From assembly GCF_900520355.1 (NCBI RefSeq), contig NZ_LS999521.1:2108001-2172000 (forward strand): a stretch of 64,000 bases of DNA, in the 5' to 3' direction. This document shows positions 36,232 to 45,090 of the stretch, one piece after another; within the stretch, counting starts at the first letter, position 1, and each line of letters starts with the position of its first letter. The notes under the pieces are model-generated. The model saw only the letters and a list, made by a program, of their open reading frames with translations. It ran no database searches and was not told where the DNA came from. Source of the stretch: Acinetobacter calcoaceticus. Lineage in GTDB: Bacteria; Pseudomonadota; Gammaproteobacteria; Pseudomonadales; Moraxellaceae. A program made the translations under genes and the position numbers.

Positions 36232-36950
36232 GCGTCCAATTGCCAGTCTATGGGCTCAATGCCATGTTGTTTCAAATATTGATTTGTTTTTGAGAACACT
36301 TTACATCCAAAAAAACCTCCTCTGTTTGCGGCAAGAGGTGATGGATGTGCGGCGGTTAAAACCAAGTGTCTATCTCTATTTATACGTTGTCCTTTGCGCT
36401 GTGCATAAGCACCCCACAAAATAAATACCACATGTTCTCTTTGCTCATTCAAAACATCAATGACTTCATCAGTAAATGCTTCCCAACCTTGCTTTTGATG
36501 TGAAGTTGGCTGTCCAGCCTCAACAGTAAGCACGCTGTTCAGTAAAAGCACCCCTTGTTTAGCCCATTTCGTTAAATCACCATGACGAGGAGCTGGAATA
36601 CCCAAATCTGTATGTAATTCATGAAAAATATTACGTAAAGATGGTGGTAATGCAATACCTTTTTGAACAGAGAAACTTAACCCATTCGCTTGGTTCGGTC
36701 CATGATATGGATCTTGTCCCAGAATAACGACCTTCACATCAGCCAATGGTGTCGTATTTAAAGCACTAAAGATTTGTTTACTCGGTGGATATATTATTTT
36801 TTGTGCTTGTTTCTCTTGAAATAAGAAATCGCGCAAATTATCCATTTGAGGGCTTAACAAAAAAGGTGCTAAAGATATTTTCCAGCTTTCTTCTAATTGA
36901 ACTTTACTGAGTTTATCTTGCTGTTGCTCAGTTAATTGCATTAATGTCAT
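36228..36950 (-). CDS. ung: Uracil-DNA glycosylase
   Basis: 240-aa family 1 uracil-DNA glycosylase. The water-activating motif [24 protein letters not shown] (Asp-Pro-Tyr-His) is at about residues 73-96. The Leu-intercalation loop is [15 protein letters not shown] near 210, with the catalytic His. [23 protein letters not shown] supplies the uracil pocket Asn region. An alternative ATG three codons downstream is equally possible. It overlaps the downstream hydrolase gene by four bases (ATGA), implying translational coupling. Confidence 0.98.
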   Translation of the reverse strand: MTLMQLTEQQQDKLSKVQLEESWKISLAPFLLSPQMDNLRDFLFQEKQAQKIIYPPSKQIFSALNTTPLADVKVVILGQDPYHGPNQANGLSFSVQKGIALPPSLRNIFHELHTDLGIPAPRHGDLTKWAKQGVLLLNSVLTVEAGQPTSHQKQGWEAFTDEVIDVLNEQREHVVFILWGAYAQRKGQRINRDRHLVLTAAHPSPLAANRGGFFGCKVFSKTNQYLKQHGIEPIDWQLDA

Positions 36951-36990
36951 CCTAGATCAATTTTCAATTCTACAAATAGAGTAATTCGAT

Positions 36991-37587
36991 TTACACTTCG
37001 ACTTGCAAATCAACTTGAGGATTATTAAACTTCATCCCTTTTTTCAAGTCTTCATACATTTGCGGATTTGCCCACTCTATCTGAATTTGTTCTGAGAAAA
37101 CAATTCCATCAAGACTTAAAATCCCCATTTGTTCGTTTTGAATATCCTCAATAAAGCTTTGAGCATATCCAGTATCGGTCTCATGAACAATAACTGAATA
37201 AACCTCAACATCACCTTCCCCATTTTGAGTGTTTGTTGATTGCAAAACTTGCTGAGCTAGATAAAAGAAAATACGAGAGAACTGTTCAGCGGATGGCGAA
37301 ACAGGTAAAGAAATCCAACGAGCACTAAAAGTCTGACAAGCATCAATATATTGAGAATCATCTTTTTCCCAAAAACAGATTGCATGATCAAAGCTATCAA
37401 TAAGGTCTTTTATTACTCCTTTTAAAAGCCCAAAATCATAAACCATTTGTCCATGATCTAATTTCGAAGCTTTAAGCAATAATTCGACTTTGTAGCTATG
37501 TCCATGAATTGATCGCTTACAACGATCCGATGTACAGTTACGTACAATATGTGCATTTTCAAACTTAAATAATTTACGAATTAACAT
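36991..37587 (-). CDS. queD: 6-pyruvoyl-tetrahydropterin synthase/QueD family protein, long form
   Basis: 198-aa COG0720-family protein, expected to make 6-carboxy-tetrahydropterin for queuosine. Zinc ligands are His13 (FENAHIV) and His28/His30 (HGHSY); a Glu in VIVHETDTGYA is the likely second catalytic residue. Two points are unusual. The protein is about 60-80 residues longer than E. coli QueD, with a C-terminal extension after about residue 160. The candidate catalytic Cys23 is four residues before HGH (CKRSIHGH), not three as in E. coli QueD. Function is therefore assigned with moderate confidence. It is the gene upstream of the gspK end, separated by 229 bp. Confidence 0.72.
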   Translation of the reverse strand: MLIRKLFKFENAHIVRNCTSDRCKRSIHGHSYKVELLLKASKLDHGQMVYDFGLLKGVIKDLIDSFDHAICFWEKDDSQYIDACQTFSARWISLPVSPSAEQFSRIFFYLAQQVLQSTNTQNGEGDVEVYSVIVHETDTGYAQSFIEDIQNEQMGILSLDGIVFSEQIQIEWANPQMYEDLKKGMKFNNPQVDLQVEV

Positions 37588-37816
37588 GTGCCAAATCGAT
37601 CATTCCTTCTAGGAATATTATTATAAAGCAAAAGACAAAAACTTCGCACCACTTTTCAATTAGAAACAATTAGCGAAAAGTATGATAAGACTTGTGAAGA
37701 AATATTGAAGATAAACATATAGAAAATTTATATTTATTCTATTATTTCCATTTGAGAAATTCCTAAAAATGGCTTTCCAATAATATGACAAAAACAAATA
37801 AATTACAATTTTTCAA

Positions 37817-38776
37817 CTAGTTAAATGGCGACATATTTCTAGAATAAACATAAGCCTGCTTATCATTACGCATAAGTGCACTTGTAAATTGTCTTTTTCT
37901 ATTATTAAGAATGACCTCAATTTGTGCTTGAAAAAAACTCGACTTTACATCCAACAGGCTATTCACCTCAGTTCTCTTTTGAGTATCGACTGTTGAAAAA
38001 GCATTCAATTGCCATAACTCATCAACATTTTGAAAGAATTTTAAATTTTGTTGGCGCATTTGAAGTTCTTTTTCTACCGCCCCTACATCCAATTTTTGAT
38101 CAATACTCGCTAAGACTAATGGTGAAGCGGTATTAATATTCACTTTTGTATTTTCAGGTAATGCAGAAATATACGGTGCGATTAAATCATATTTCTTACC
38201 GTCAAAACCTCTTACTAATTTCAACTCTTCGATACGATGAAATTTAGCATTTGAAGCTAAATAGCTAGGATCAAGGCCTTCATAATAACTGCTTTCAGCA
38301 CCCATAGGTCCAGATGGTTCTTCATCTGGATCTTGCCAATCGATAACTGCTTGACTTAACTCTGCTGGCAAGCCTACACGTACAAGTAAGCGCTCAAACC
38401 AGCTTTTGGCAGCTTCATTTACTTTACCTTCATTGGTCGTTAAATTGTTTAAGTTAAATTTCCCTGATTCGTCTATTAAACGCCCTGACACAGTTCCATC
38501 TTCTATTGGAAAAGGTGGCATTGGCTGTGCCCATGTTTCTTTTAAATGATCAACGCCACCAGCATTGTTTGTATCTTGAATTAATAACTCAGAAAAAAAA
38601 GCTTCTGCACTTTTTGCATAGAGTAATGACTGATTTTGACGCATTAAATAACCAGTGTTTTCCATCGTATTGGTTTGATGCTTTGCAATAGAGGCAGCTA
38701 AAATTGTAGCCAATGCAACCATAATCAAAATTGTGAGTAATGCTACACCTTGCTGGCTCTTTTTATTGTGCAACAT
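37817..38776 (-). CDS. gspK: Type II secretion minor pseudopilin GspK
   Basis: 319-aa minor pseudopilin, the largest of the tip subunits. The short leader MLHNKKSQQG is followed by VALLTILIMVALATILAAS, a prepilin helix without Glu5; lack of this Glu is the hallmark of GspK. The large periplasmic domain contains the conserved FNLNNL, VIDWQDPDEEPSGPMGAES and VNINTASPLVLASI segments. Its ATG overlaps the gspJ stop by one base, so translation is coupled. GspH, I, J and K together form the tip complex that starts the pseudopilus. Confidence 0.95.
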   Translation of the reverse strand: MLHNKKSQQGVALLTILIMVALATILAASIAKHQTNTMENTGYLMRQNQSLLYAKSAEAFFSELLIQDTNNAGGVDHLKETWAQPMPPFPIEDGTVSGRLIDESGKFNLNNLTTNEGKVNEAAKSWFERLLVRVGLPAELSQAVIDWQDPDEEPSGPMGAESSYYEGLDPSYLASNAKFHRIEELKLVRGFDGKKYDLIAPYISALPENTKVNINTASPLVLASIDQKLDVGAVEKELQMRQQNLKFFQNVDELWQLNAFSTVDTQKRTEVNSLLDVKSSFFQAQIEVILNNRKRQFTSALMRNDKQAYVYSRNMSPFN

Positions 38777-39591
38777 TATGCCCCTCCTTCTTTGGAGAGC
38801 GATAAATTCCCTTGGTTTAAGCTATAAATCCACTCATAACTTACACCAGCAACCGTGAGTTGTATTTTTATTCCTTTCGGCAGTTTTCTAAACTCTTCAG
38901 GCTTTGTGGGATCAAGATTAATTTCTGGCCACTTTGTTACTTCTTGCGGTGTTAACACCATCATTTGAAACTGTTCGACCTGATTCAACAAAGTGCTAGA
39001 TAAGGGCTGCTCTCTATTTGAAGTATTTAAATTGCTATATTTAAGACGATAAAGTTTTTTTTGATCAGGATCATACTGATATTCAATACGCTCAAAAGGT
39101 GATAAACCTTGTTTTAAAGGATCAGTAACACCAGCCTTACTAAAATAGAGCACTTGATTATCAAGCTCTAAGGCTGGATGAAGCTTCCCGCCTTGATTTG
39201 CCGATAAAGGTATAATTTGTAATGTATCTCGCAAAACTTGTTGATACGCATCTTGTAATTCAAATAGCTGCACTTCATGTTGAGCATTACGATCACGGAC
39301 TTTTAATAAATAATCAAAAATCTTCCAACCCAACAAAGATAAAACAGCAAAAATTGCAATTGCGACTAAAAGCTCAACTAAAGTAAATCCTGAGGCACGA
39401 GTTAATCGAGCACTGCTCGATCGTGTCGCAAGATGAGAAACTGTGTTTCGAGTGTGAGAGTCTTTAAAGCGACGCTTTGTCCGAGCGCAAGACGAAGAGC
39501 TGTGCTCGGAGTAACCCCTCATCATCTGCTCCGATCGTGCCGCAAGACGTGAAGCTGTGCTTTGAAAGCGAAAATATTTATTTTTTATCAT
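38776..39591 (-). CDS. gspJ: Type II secretion minor pseudopilin GspJ with extended leader
   Basis: 271-aa pseudopilin. The prepilin peptidase site is Gly68-Phe69 in ASGFTLVELL, with Glu73 as Glu5 of the mature protein and a normal hydrophobic helix after it. The mature part (about 203 aa) has the GspJ features VSYEWIYSLNQG and LSPFERIEYQYD. The leader is abnormal at 68 residues, or 45 if the second of two tandem internal ATGs is used, instead of the usual 5-20. It is Ser/Arg-rich and encoded by repeat DNA (39405-39570). No ATG, GTG or TTG lies in frame between residue 24 and the cleavage site. Its ATG overlaps the gspI stop by one base. Confidence 0.93.
   Translation of the reverse strand: MIKNKYFRFQSTASRLAARSEQMMRGYSEHSSSSCARTKRRFKDSHTRNTVSHLATRSSSARLTRASGFTLVELLVAIAIFAVLSLLGWKIFDYLLKVRDRNAQHEVQLFELQDAYQQVLRDTLQIIPLSANQGGKLHPALELDNQVLYFSKAGVTDPLKQGLSPFERIEYQYDPDQKKLYRLKYSNLNTSNREQPLSSTLLNQVEQFQMMVLTPQEVTKWPEINLDPTKPEEFRKLPKGIKIQLTVAGVSYEWIYSLNQGNLSLSKEGGA
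39405..39570. repeat. GC-rich palindromic repeat cluster inside the gspJ leader
   Basis: Three degenerate copies of a unit of about 33 bases, on the plus strand at 39421-39453, 39481-39512 and 39535-39567. They share the core CGCAAGA(C/T)G...CTGTG(C/T)T, and the first and third agree at about three quarters of positions. Internal palindromes are ATCGAGCA-C-TGCTCGAT (39405-39421), TCCGAGC/GCTCGGA (39480-39486 and 39504-39510) and TCGGAG/CTCCGA (39506-39511 and 39529-39534). The segment is more GC-rich than its surroundings. It is translated in frame on the minus strand as leader residues 8-63. Confidence 0.75.
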
Positions 39592-39971
39592 TATTTTGCT
39601 TTCATTGGATAATTAAAAAACACCAAATGGGTAATACCATTTTGAACTTTCCCTTTATCAGAATCATATAAGCTAACTTGCAAGTCTACTTTCTGAACAT
39701 TCGGGCTGACTGTGGACTCAGCAGATTTATCAATTTGCCAAGTTTCACCTTGAGAAGTAACCTGCTTACTTTGAGTGCCTTGAAGCCATTCCTGATTAAT
39801 CTCCATTAAAGCAACTTCATTCATTGCTACAAACTGTGCTTTTGTTCTAAGAATTGCATTCGAGGTAGATTGGGTATATTGCATGGCCACTTTAGTTAAC
39901 GCGACAGCAGCTACTGCAAAAATTGCTAAAGCTACCATTACCTCTAATAGAGTAAAGCCTTTAGATTTCAT
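39591..39971 (-). CDS. gspI: Type II secretion minor pseudopilin GspI
   Basis: 126-aa minor pseudopilin with a very short leader MKSKG followed by FTLLEVMVALAIFAVAAVALTK, carrying Glu5 and a typical prepilin helix. The globular part is short and includes MNEVALMEINQEWL, consistent with GspI. It pairs with GspJ and GspK at the pseudopilus tip. The gene overlaps gspH upstream by 11 bases and gspJ downstream by one base, so the whole set is translationally coupled. Confidence 0.94.
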   Translation of the reverse strand: MKSKGFTLLEVMVALAIFAVAAVALTKVAMQYTQSTSNAILRTKAQFVAMNEVALMEINQEWLQGTQSKQVTSQGETWQIDKSAESTVSPNVQKVDLQVSLYDSDKGKVQNGITHLVFFNYPMKAK

Positions 39972-40515
39972 TTATTTTACCCAAATGATCAATTTGTATT
40001 TCTGAACCAATTGTTTTTTGTTCAAAGTAAAACTGTATTTTAACTGTTTTAGCTTCACCATTTCCAAACCAAATTAACTGGGGAGCCTGTCCACCAACTA
40101 AATCTGTATTCGTAGCTTTTGAATAGGTTTGAACATCTAGAGGTTGTACTGTAAACGATACATGTTTAGGCAATTGGCGCGTAGTAAATTCTGGGTATTT
40201 CTGCCAGCGGTTTTTTAAATCTTGGACCTGTAATTTACTCTGATCGTGGTATTCATACAGTTCATAGGAAAATGGGGAAACATCAGTCTCACTCAGAGTA
40301 GATAAAGCTAAAACACGAGATTGATCAAGTGATTCTTTACCAATTTTATGTACATCAAGCAAAAATAATTCTCTTGCTTGCATCGCTTTCTTTTGGTCAA
40401 CCCCACCTATGTTGAGTACAACGAGAGAGGTCATAATCGTCATAATAACAATCACCACCATCACTTCAATGAGCGTAAAACCTTTTTGTGATTTAGGCGG
40501 TGATTGAGATTTCAT
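39961..40515 (-). CDS. gspH: Type II secretion minor pseudopilin GspH
   Basis: 184-aa minor pseudopilin. Leader MKSQSPPKSQKG ends at Gly12 before FTLIEVMVVIVIMTIMTSLVVLN, with Glu5 present. The C-terminal half (QLIWFGNGEAKTVKIQFYF...EIQIDHLGKI) is the GspH beta-rich domain. It begins nine bases after a TetR-type regulator stop codon, so regulator and pseudopilins may share a transcript. The gspC-G and gspL-M genes are not in this window, in keeping with the scattered T2SS genes of Acinetobacter. Confidence 0.93.
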   Translation of the reverse strand: MKSQSPPKSQKGFTLIEVMVVIVIMTIMTSLVVLNIGGVDQKKAMQARELFLLDVHKIGKESLDQSRVLALSTLSETDVSPFSYELYEYHDQSKLQVQDLKNRWQKYPEFTTRQLPKHVSFTVQPLDVQTYSKATNTDLVGGQAPQLIWFGNGEAKTVKIQFYFEQKTIGSEIQIDHLGKINEI

Positions 40516-40524
40516 ATCGACCTA

Positions 40525-41139
40525 TTAAGCATATTGTTCAACAGCTTGTTTAGGTAAGGCTAATGCCTGATCAATATAAGCCACTCTTAACGTGTCCCTT
40601 GAACCTAAATACCGTTGGTAAAAACTTGAGTTGAGAATAGCTGCTGCGCCATGAGTTAATGACCAAATAGATGCAAGATAATCTCGGGTTGTCATATTGC
40701 TTTGAATCGATTCTAAATAGTGATCTGTCATACGAATGATAATTCGTAATCGCTGTTTACGCACTTGATAGAGTTCATTAAAAAGGTGATGTACACCTTG
40801 AGCCGTAATCGAAAGTTTTTCTTCAATTTGATGAAATAAAACTGTCCGCTCAGGATGATGTAAATGATGCAACATAAAAAAGGCCAAGTGTTCCGGAAAG
40901 GCCTTTTCCGTATCTTGAATCATTTCGAGTAACATACGTTCATTACGAATAATCAATAGCATGTACAATTCATCTTTACTCTGAAAGTGTTTGTACAAAG
41001 TTCCTTTTGCTAAATCAAGCTCAGCAGCCAAGACATCAAGTGTCATTCCAGCTTCGCCATTTTCTAGCAATAATTGCTCCGCAACCTGAAATATTAATAC
41101 TTCTCTTGCTCGGAACTGAGCCTGACGATCCATCTTCAC
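40525..41139 (-). CDS. TetR/AcrR family transcriptional regulator
   Basis: 204-aa repressor-type protein. The N-terminal helix-turn-helix spans about residues 10-57, with AEQLLLENGEAGMTLDVLAAELDLAKGTLYKHFQSKDELY; the LAKGTLYKHF recognition helix is typical. The C-terminal ligand domain is all-helical. It lies between tatD (30 bp upstream) and gspH (9 bp downstream) in a co-directional run. Co-transcription with the pseudopilin genes is likely, but regulation of them is not shown. The ligand is unknown. Confidence 0.9.
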   Translation of the reverse strand: MKMDRQAQFRAREVLIFQVAEQLLLENGEAGMTLDVLAAELDLAKGTLYKHFQSKDELYMLLIIRNERMLLEMIQDTEKAFPEHLAFFMLHHLHHPERTVLFHQIEEKLSITAQGVHHLFNELYQVRKQRLRIIIRMTDHYLESIQSNMTTRDYLASIWSLTHGAAAILNSSFYQRYLGSRDTLRVAYIDQALALPKQAVEQYA

Positions 41140-41169
41140 GCAATTACTCTCTTATATAGTTTCTATAAC

Positions 41170-41943
41170 TTAAATCGCTTTTAGCAAGTTCTCAAAATTT
41201 TGTGAGGTAATCATTGCAATTTCCTCAACCGATTTATCATATACATCACTGAGCGCTTTGGCTACATAAGGCACATATTTTGGTTCATTTGTTTTACCGC
41301 GATATGGAACAGGTGCTAAATAAGGACTATCTGTTTCAATTAAAAGTCGATCTAGCGGAACTTGTTTAGCTACATCACGCAAGTCTTGTGCATTTTTAAA
41401 TGACACAATACCTGAAAAAGAAATGTAATAACCACAATCCAGCACAGCCTTAGCAGTTTCCCAATCTTCAGTAAAACAATGCAAAATTCCATGCGTGGAG
41501 TTTTCTGCACGAATAATATCTACCGTGTCATGCTTTGCTGAACGCGTATGAACTACAACTGGTTTTTTTACAATTTTCGAAGCTTGGATATGCCTTGCAA
41601 AACATGCCTTTTGCGCTTCAACAAAATCTGTACTGTGATAGTAGTCCAGTCCAGTTTCACCCAGAGCCCACACCTTTTCTGATTGAGCTAACTCAATCAA
41701 ATGTTCGGTTGTTGCACGTGCCATCGTATCTACATCCTCACAAGGATGCACACCTACCGTATAACCAACGTCTTCATGTCTATTTGCAATTTCTGCTAAT
41801 GCAATATGGTCATCAAGATCAACGGAAATTGCCATAAATTTAGACACTCCTTCTGCTCGCGCTGCAGCGAGCGCAAGATCCAGGTCACCGTTATAAGGCG
41901 TTAAATCTAACATCGTTAAATGGCAATGCGTATCAACAAACAC
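41170..41943 (-). CDS. TatD family metal-dependent hydrolase
   Basis: 257-aa TIM-barrel hydrolase of the TatD/YcfH/YjjV family, a group of DNases and related phosphoesterases. The metal ligands are visible: VDTHCHL (residues 3-9), GETGLDYY (about 95-102), VVHTR (about 131-135), HCFTEDW near 156 and ETDSPYLAP (about 206-214). The family-specific C-terminal YVPYVAKALSDVY is present. Sequence is closest in style to YcfH. It follows pilZ by 17 bp in the conserved holB-pilZ-tatD order. Confidence 0.95.
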   Translation of the reverse strand: MFVDTHCHLTMLDLTPYNGDLDLALAAARAEGVSKFMAISVDLDDHIALAEIANRHEDVGYTVGVHPCEDVDTMARATTEHLIELAQSEKVWALGETGLDYYHSTDFVEAQKACFARHIQASKIVKKPVVVHTRSAKHDTVDIIRAENSTHGILHCFTEDWETAKAVLDCGYYISFSGIVSFKNAQDLRDVAKQVPLDRLLIETDSPYLAPVPYRGKTNEPKYVPYVAKALSDVYDKSVEEIAMITSQNFENLLKAI

Positions 41944-41960
41944 TTTTCTATCCTATTTGA

Positions 41961-42302
41961 CTACATGGTATAACTTGGACGATCTAGAGACATACTACCA
42001 GCCAAAACTCTTTCTGCCTCAGCTTTATAGTAAATTCCCTTATCTCCACTTAATTGAATAGCGAAACCCTGAGGTTTAAATCCACTTTGCTTATGTGATA
42101 TCCAAATTACTTTACCAGTGAGAGGAATTTTTTGAGATTGCTCAGGCAAAGTAGCTAAAATAAAAATTTCTTGTCCCATTTTTACTTTTTGTTTTGATGG
42201 TACAAATAGGCCTCCACCTTGCACATATCCCATATAGCTTGCTTGCAAAGTAGCTCTATCAGGAACATTTACCTGAATAATACCCCCCATTTGCGGCTGC
42301 AT
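41961..42302 (-). CDS. pilZ: Type IV pilus protein PilZ
   Basis: 113-aa PilZ-domain protein needed for type IV pilus biogenesis in Pseudomonas and relatives. The sequence follows P. aeruginosa PilZ over the whole length (ASYMGYVQGGGLFVPS, GKVIWI, and the end SLDRPSYTM). The canonical c-di-GMP-binding RxxxR motif is absent before the barrel and the DxSxxG box is replaced, as in the founding PilZ, so nucleotide binding is not expected. It probably acts through PilB and FimX-like partners (known for Xanthomonas). It sits between holB and tatD. Confidence 0.95.
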   Translation of the reverse strand: MQPQMGGIIQVNVPDRATLQASYMGYVQGGGLFVPSKQKVKMGQEIFILATLPEQSQKIPLTGKVIWISHKQSGFKPQGFAIQLSGDKGIYYKAEAERVLAGSMSLDRPSYTM

Positions 42303-42312
42303 AATTTTCCCC

Positions 42313-43293
42313 TTAAATGTTCATTAACGTTATAAACAATTGATCTATAATAAGTTGACTTTGTACATTTTGCTCAACAAGTTTTTTTGCTTGTTGTAGT
42401 TCACTATAAATATTAAATAAGCTTTCTAAATCGTAATATGGCCTTAATTGATCAAAATCTAAATCCGTATTTTTCTGTGGCTGATTTAGCTTGACACAAA
42501 TTAAATCTCCCAACAAGTACTCAAAAAGTACGATAAAATCGCTAAAACTTAATTCTTTTTGCCATTTTCCTGAGAAAAATAAAGGCATATTTTTTTGAGC
42601 TACAATTTTTAACCAGTCATTTAAGAAAATCTGTCGCTTTGTAAACCAATCACTTTTTGCAATTTCTATTGCTTGTAAAGGCATATCATTAGATAGACCA
42701 AGTAATAAATCAGGTTGTACTTCTGCAAGTTCAGATAAATGCTCATTCAAATATGAAGTAGCTTGTTCATATGAAACGCGATCTAAAGCAAAATGCTGCA
42801 ATCGGCTACGAATAGTGGCGGGTAATTTAAGGTAGTGATCAGCCAATAAAATTAAAACAACGCGTTCACCAGGTTCTTCTAAAGTTTTTAATAGCGCATT
42901 TGAGGATGCCAAGTTAAGAGCTTCAGCAGGCTCAATAAGAATAACGCGCCAGCCCTCGCCGGTTTGTTGCACGAAAGGCAGTAAATCTCGAATCTTTTCA
43001 ATTTTTATTTTTGCATTCTGCTTTTTATTTTCTTCATCTGTTGTGATATGAACATAATTCGGATGAGTGTCTGATTTTAACCATTGGCAGCTACTACACT
43101 CACCACAAGCGCCATGAGGCTGCTTATTGAGGCAAAGTACCCACGCCAAAAAATGCTTAGCAAAAGCATGTTTCCCACAGCCTTGCTTGCCATAAAATAA
43201 TAGGCCATGTCCAATATTGGGGAACCTTGTTGTTAAGGTATCCCATGTTGTTTTTTGCCAAGGATAAACCTTTGAAGTTACATTCGGATTCAT
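42313..43293 (-). CDS. holB: DNA polymerase III subunit delta prime
   Basis: 326-aa clamp-loader subunit. P-loop-like GKQGCGKHAFAK lies at about residues 34-45; the zinc-binding Cys cluster is CLNKQPHGACGECSSC (about 53-68). LIEPAEALNLASSNALLKTLEEPGE is the clamp-loader signature, and SRLQHF holds the SRC-type motif in a variant form (SRL). Most delta-prime subunits do not hydrolyse ATP. It lies between kdsB and pilZ, with short spacings of 13 and 10 bp. Confidence 0.94.
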   Translation of the reverse strand: MNPNVTSKVYPWQKTTWDTLTTRFPNIGHGLLFYGKQGCGKHAFAKHFLAWVLCLNKQPHGACGECSSCQWLKSDTHPNYVHITTDEENKKQNAKIKIEKIRDLLPFVQQTGEGWRVILIEPAEALNLASSNALLKTLEEPGERVVLILLADHYLKLPATIRSRLQHFALDRVSYEQATSYLNEHLSELAEVQPDLLLGLSNDMPLQAIEIAKSDWFTKRQIFLNDWLKIVAQKNMPLFFSGKWQKELSFSDFIVLFEYLLGDLICVKLNQPQKNTDLDFDQLRPYYDLESLFNIYSELQQAKKLVEQNVQSQLIIDQLFITLMNI

Positions 43294-43306
43294 TAAAAAT
43301 TAACGC

Positions 43307-44068
43307 TTATTCAAAAGATTCGACAGGCATTTTATTTAAGCGATCAAGATCAGCTTGAGTGTCCACACCAGGAGGTAAATTTGCTTGAGCGACAGCAATC
43401 GCAATACGATGTCCATTTTCTAAAACACGTAATTGTTCAAGACTTTCTAACTTTTCAAGCTTACCCATATCCCAGGTCACATATTCTTGCAACAAGCTCA
43501 CTCGATACGCATATAAACCTAAATGGCGAAATGCTTGGTTATGTAAACTTGGCTCAGCTTGCCCAGCCCCATCACGGTCGTACGGAATAGTTGCCCTGCT
43601 AAAATATAACGCTTCATTTTGCTTAGACATAACTACTTTTACAATGCTATCACGTTGAAATTCATCTAAGGTATGAATAGACTCGCACAATGTAGACATT
43701 GAACAATTTGGTTTATCGACCAAGAGTTTTGCAACTTGTTGAACAAGTTGAGCTGGCAATAAAGGTTCATCTCCTTGAACATTTACAATAATATCATCTG
43801 CTGCCCACCCCTTAATACGAGCAACTTCGCTTAATCGGTCTGTTCCTGACGGATGATTAGGACTCGTAAGCACAACGTCCACACCATCTGCACGGCAAAT
43901 CTCAGCAATACGCTCATCATCTGTTGCCACACATAGATCATCAAAACCTTCGACTTTTTTTGCTTGATCCACCACACGTAAAATCATAGGACGGTCATGA
44001 ATAAACAACAATGGTTTACCTGGCAAACGCGAACTTGAGAAGCGTGCTGGAATGACGATGTGTTTCAT
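43307..44068 (-). CDS. kdsB: 3-deoxy-manno-octulosonate cytidylyltransferase
   Basis: 253-aa CMP-Kdo synthetase, which activates Kdo for the lipooligosaccharide inner core. The nucleotide-binding start is [15 protein letters not shown] (residues 5-19), followed by [20 protein letters not shown] (about 76-87) and [11 protein letters not shown] (about 98-108), all KdsB signatures with metal-binding Asp. It is followed by holB and preceded by lpxK, forming a lipid A/core cluster with msbA. Confidence 0.98.
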   Translation of the reverse strand: MKHIVIPARFSSSRLPGKPLLFIHDRPMILRVVDQAKKVEGFDDLCVATDDERIAEICRADGVDVVLTSPNHPSGTDRLSEVARIKGWAADDIIVNVQGDEPLLPAQLVQQVAKLLVDKPNCSMSTLCESIHTLDEFQRDSIVKVVMSKQNEALYFSRATIPYDRDGAGQAEPSLHNQAFRHLGLYAYRVSLLQEYVTWDMGKLEKLESLEQLRVLENGHRIAIAVAQANLPPGVDTQADLDRLNKMPVESFE

Positions 44069-44077
44069 TTTTTCTTC

Positions 44078-45088
44078 CTAAGATAATTGGATATCAAGTT
44101 TTTGCAGTTGCTGTTTTAAAACCTGATAACACTCTATAGACAGGATAGCTTTAACAGGAACAACCCAAATAGGCTGTTTAAATCCCGGATGTTTTTCAAG
44201 CAACGGTAATAATTTAACTGCATCTTTTTCAGTTGTAATAAGTGGCAGTTCATCATTAAAATTTAAATCATTAATTGAGTAATTATGATGGTCACGAAAC
44301 GCATGTTCTTGAAATTGTTTCAAGCCTAAATCTTTAAGTGTTTGATAAAAACGCTGTGGAAAGCCAATACCCACTACAGCATGATAACTATTTTGAGAAT
44401 TGAAATTATGGTCGGCCATTGAAGAGGGATTAAGTAAATATGGCTGTGCTGCCTCGAGATGCATATTTAATTCTGTAGCAGGTTTATAAGCATGCTCAAT
44501 TACTGTTCCTGTTTTTAAACGCTCAACTGGCTCCCTGAGATATCCTTCAGGTAATAGTTTTTTATTTCCTAAGCCACGATTTTGGTCGAGTACAATCCAC
44601 TCAATTTGTCTTCCCAATGCCCAATGCTGTAAACCATCATCACTAATAATTAAATCTAGTGGTGTTGATGCAACCAAGAGCTCTATTGCAGTCTGCCTAT
44701 TAGGTCCCACCGCCATTGGTACGCTCGTCGATTGAACAATTAATGCAGGTTCATCTCCAACCTGATTCGCTTGAGTACCAGAAGTAACCAACATAGGAAA
44801 AGGACCAGTACCACCATACCCCCGACTAATTACTCCAACTTTGACATTATGCTGTTGTAGGTAATTCACCAATTGTATTAATAATGGAGTTTTCCCACTC
44901 CCACCCACCGTAATATTGCCAATCACCATGACGGGTACAGGTGCTTTATAGACTGTCTTCAACCCAGTAGTATAAAAATTACGATTTAATAGAAACCCAG
45001 CACGATACAAACAAGATAATGGACGTAAAGCAATCAACCAACTCGATTGCTTATTCCATGCATTCTGGATCAGCTGGGCCAATGACAT
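44078..45088 (-). CDS. lpxK: Tetraacyldisaccharide 4'-kinase
   Basis: 336-aa inner-membrane-associated kinase adding the 4'-phosphate to lipid A. Walker A-like GNITVGGSGKTPLLIQL is at about residues 57-73; ISRGYGG (about 88-94), VGDEPALI and ISDDGLQHWAL (about 148-158) are conserved LpxK motifs. A hydrophobic N-terminal segment (about 18-38) mediates membrane association. The gene begins two bases after the msbA stop codon, so synthesis of lipid A and its flippase are coupled. Confidence 0.97.
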   Translation of the reverse strand: MSLAQLIQNAWNKQSSWLIALRPLSCLYRAGFLLNRNFYTTGLKTVYKAPVPVMVIGNITVGGSGKTPLLIQLVNYLQQHNVKVGVISRGYGGTGPFPMLVTSGTQANQVGDEPALIVQSTSVPMAVGPNRQTAIELLVASTPLDLIISDDGLQHWALGRQIEWIVLDQNRGLGNKKLLPEGYLREPVERLKTGTVIEHAYKPATELNMHLEAAQPYLLNPSSMADHNFNSQNSYHAVVGIGFPQRFYQTLKDLGLKQFQEHAFRDHHNYSINDLNFNDELPLITTEKDAVKLLPLLEKHPGFKQPIWVVPVKAILSIECYQVLKQQLQKLDIQLS

Positions 45089-45090
45089 GC

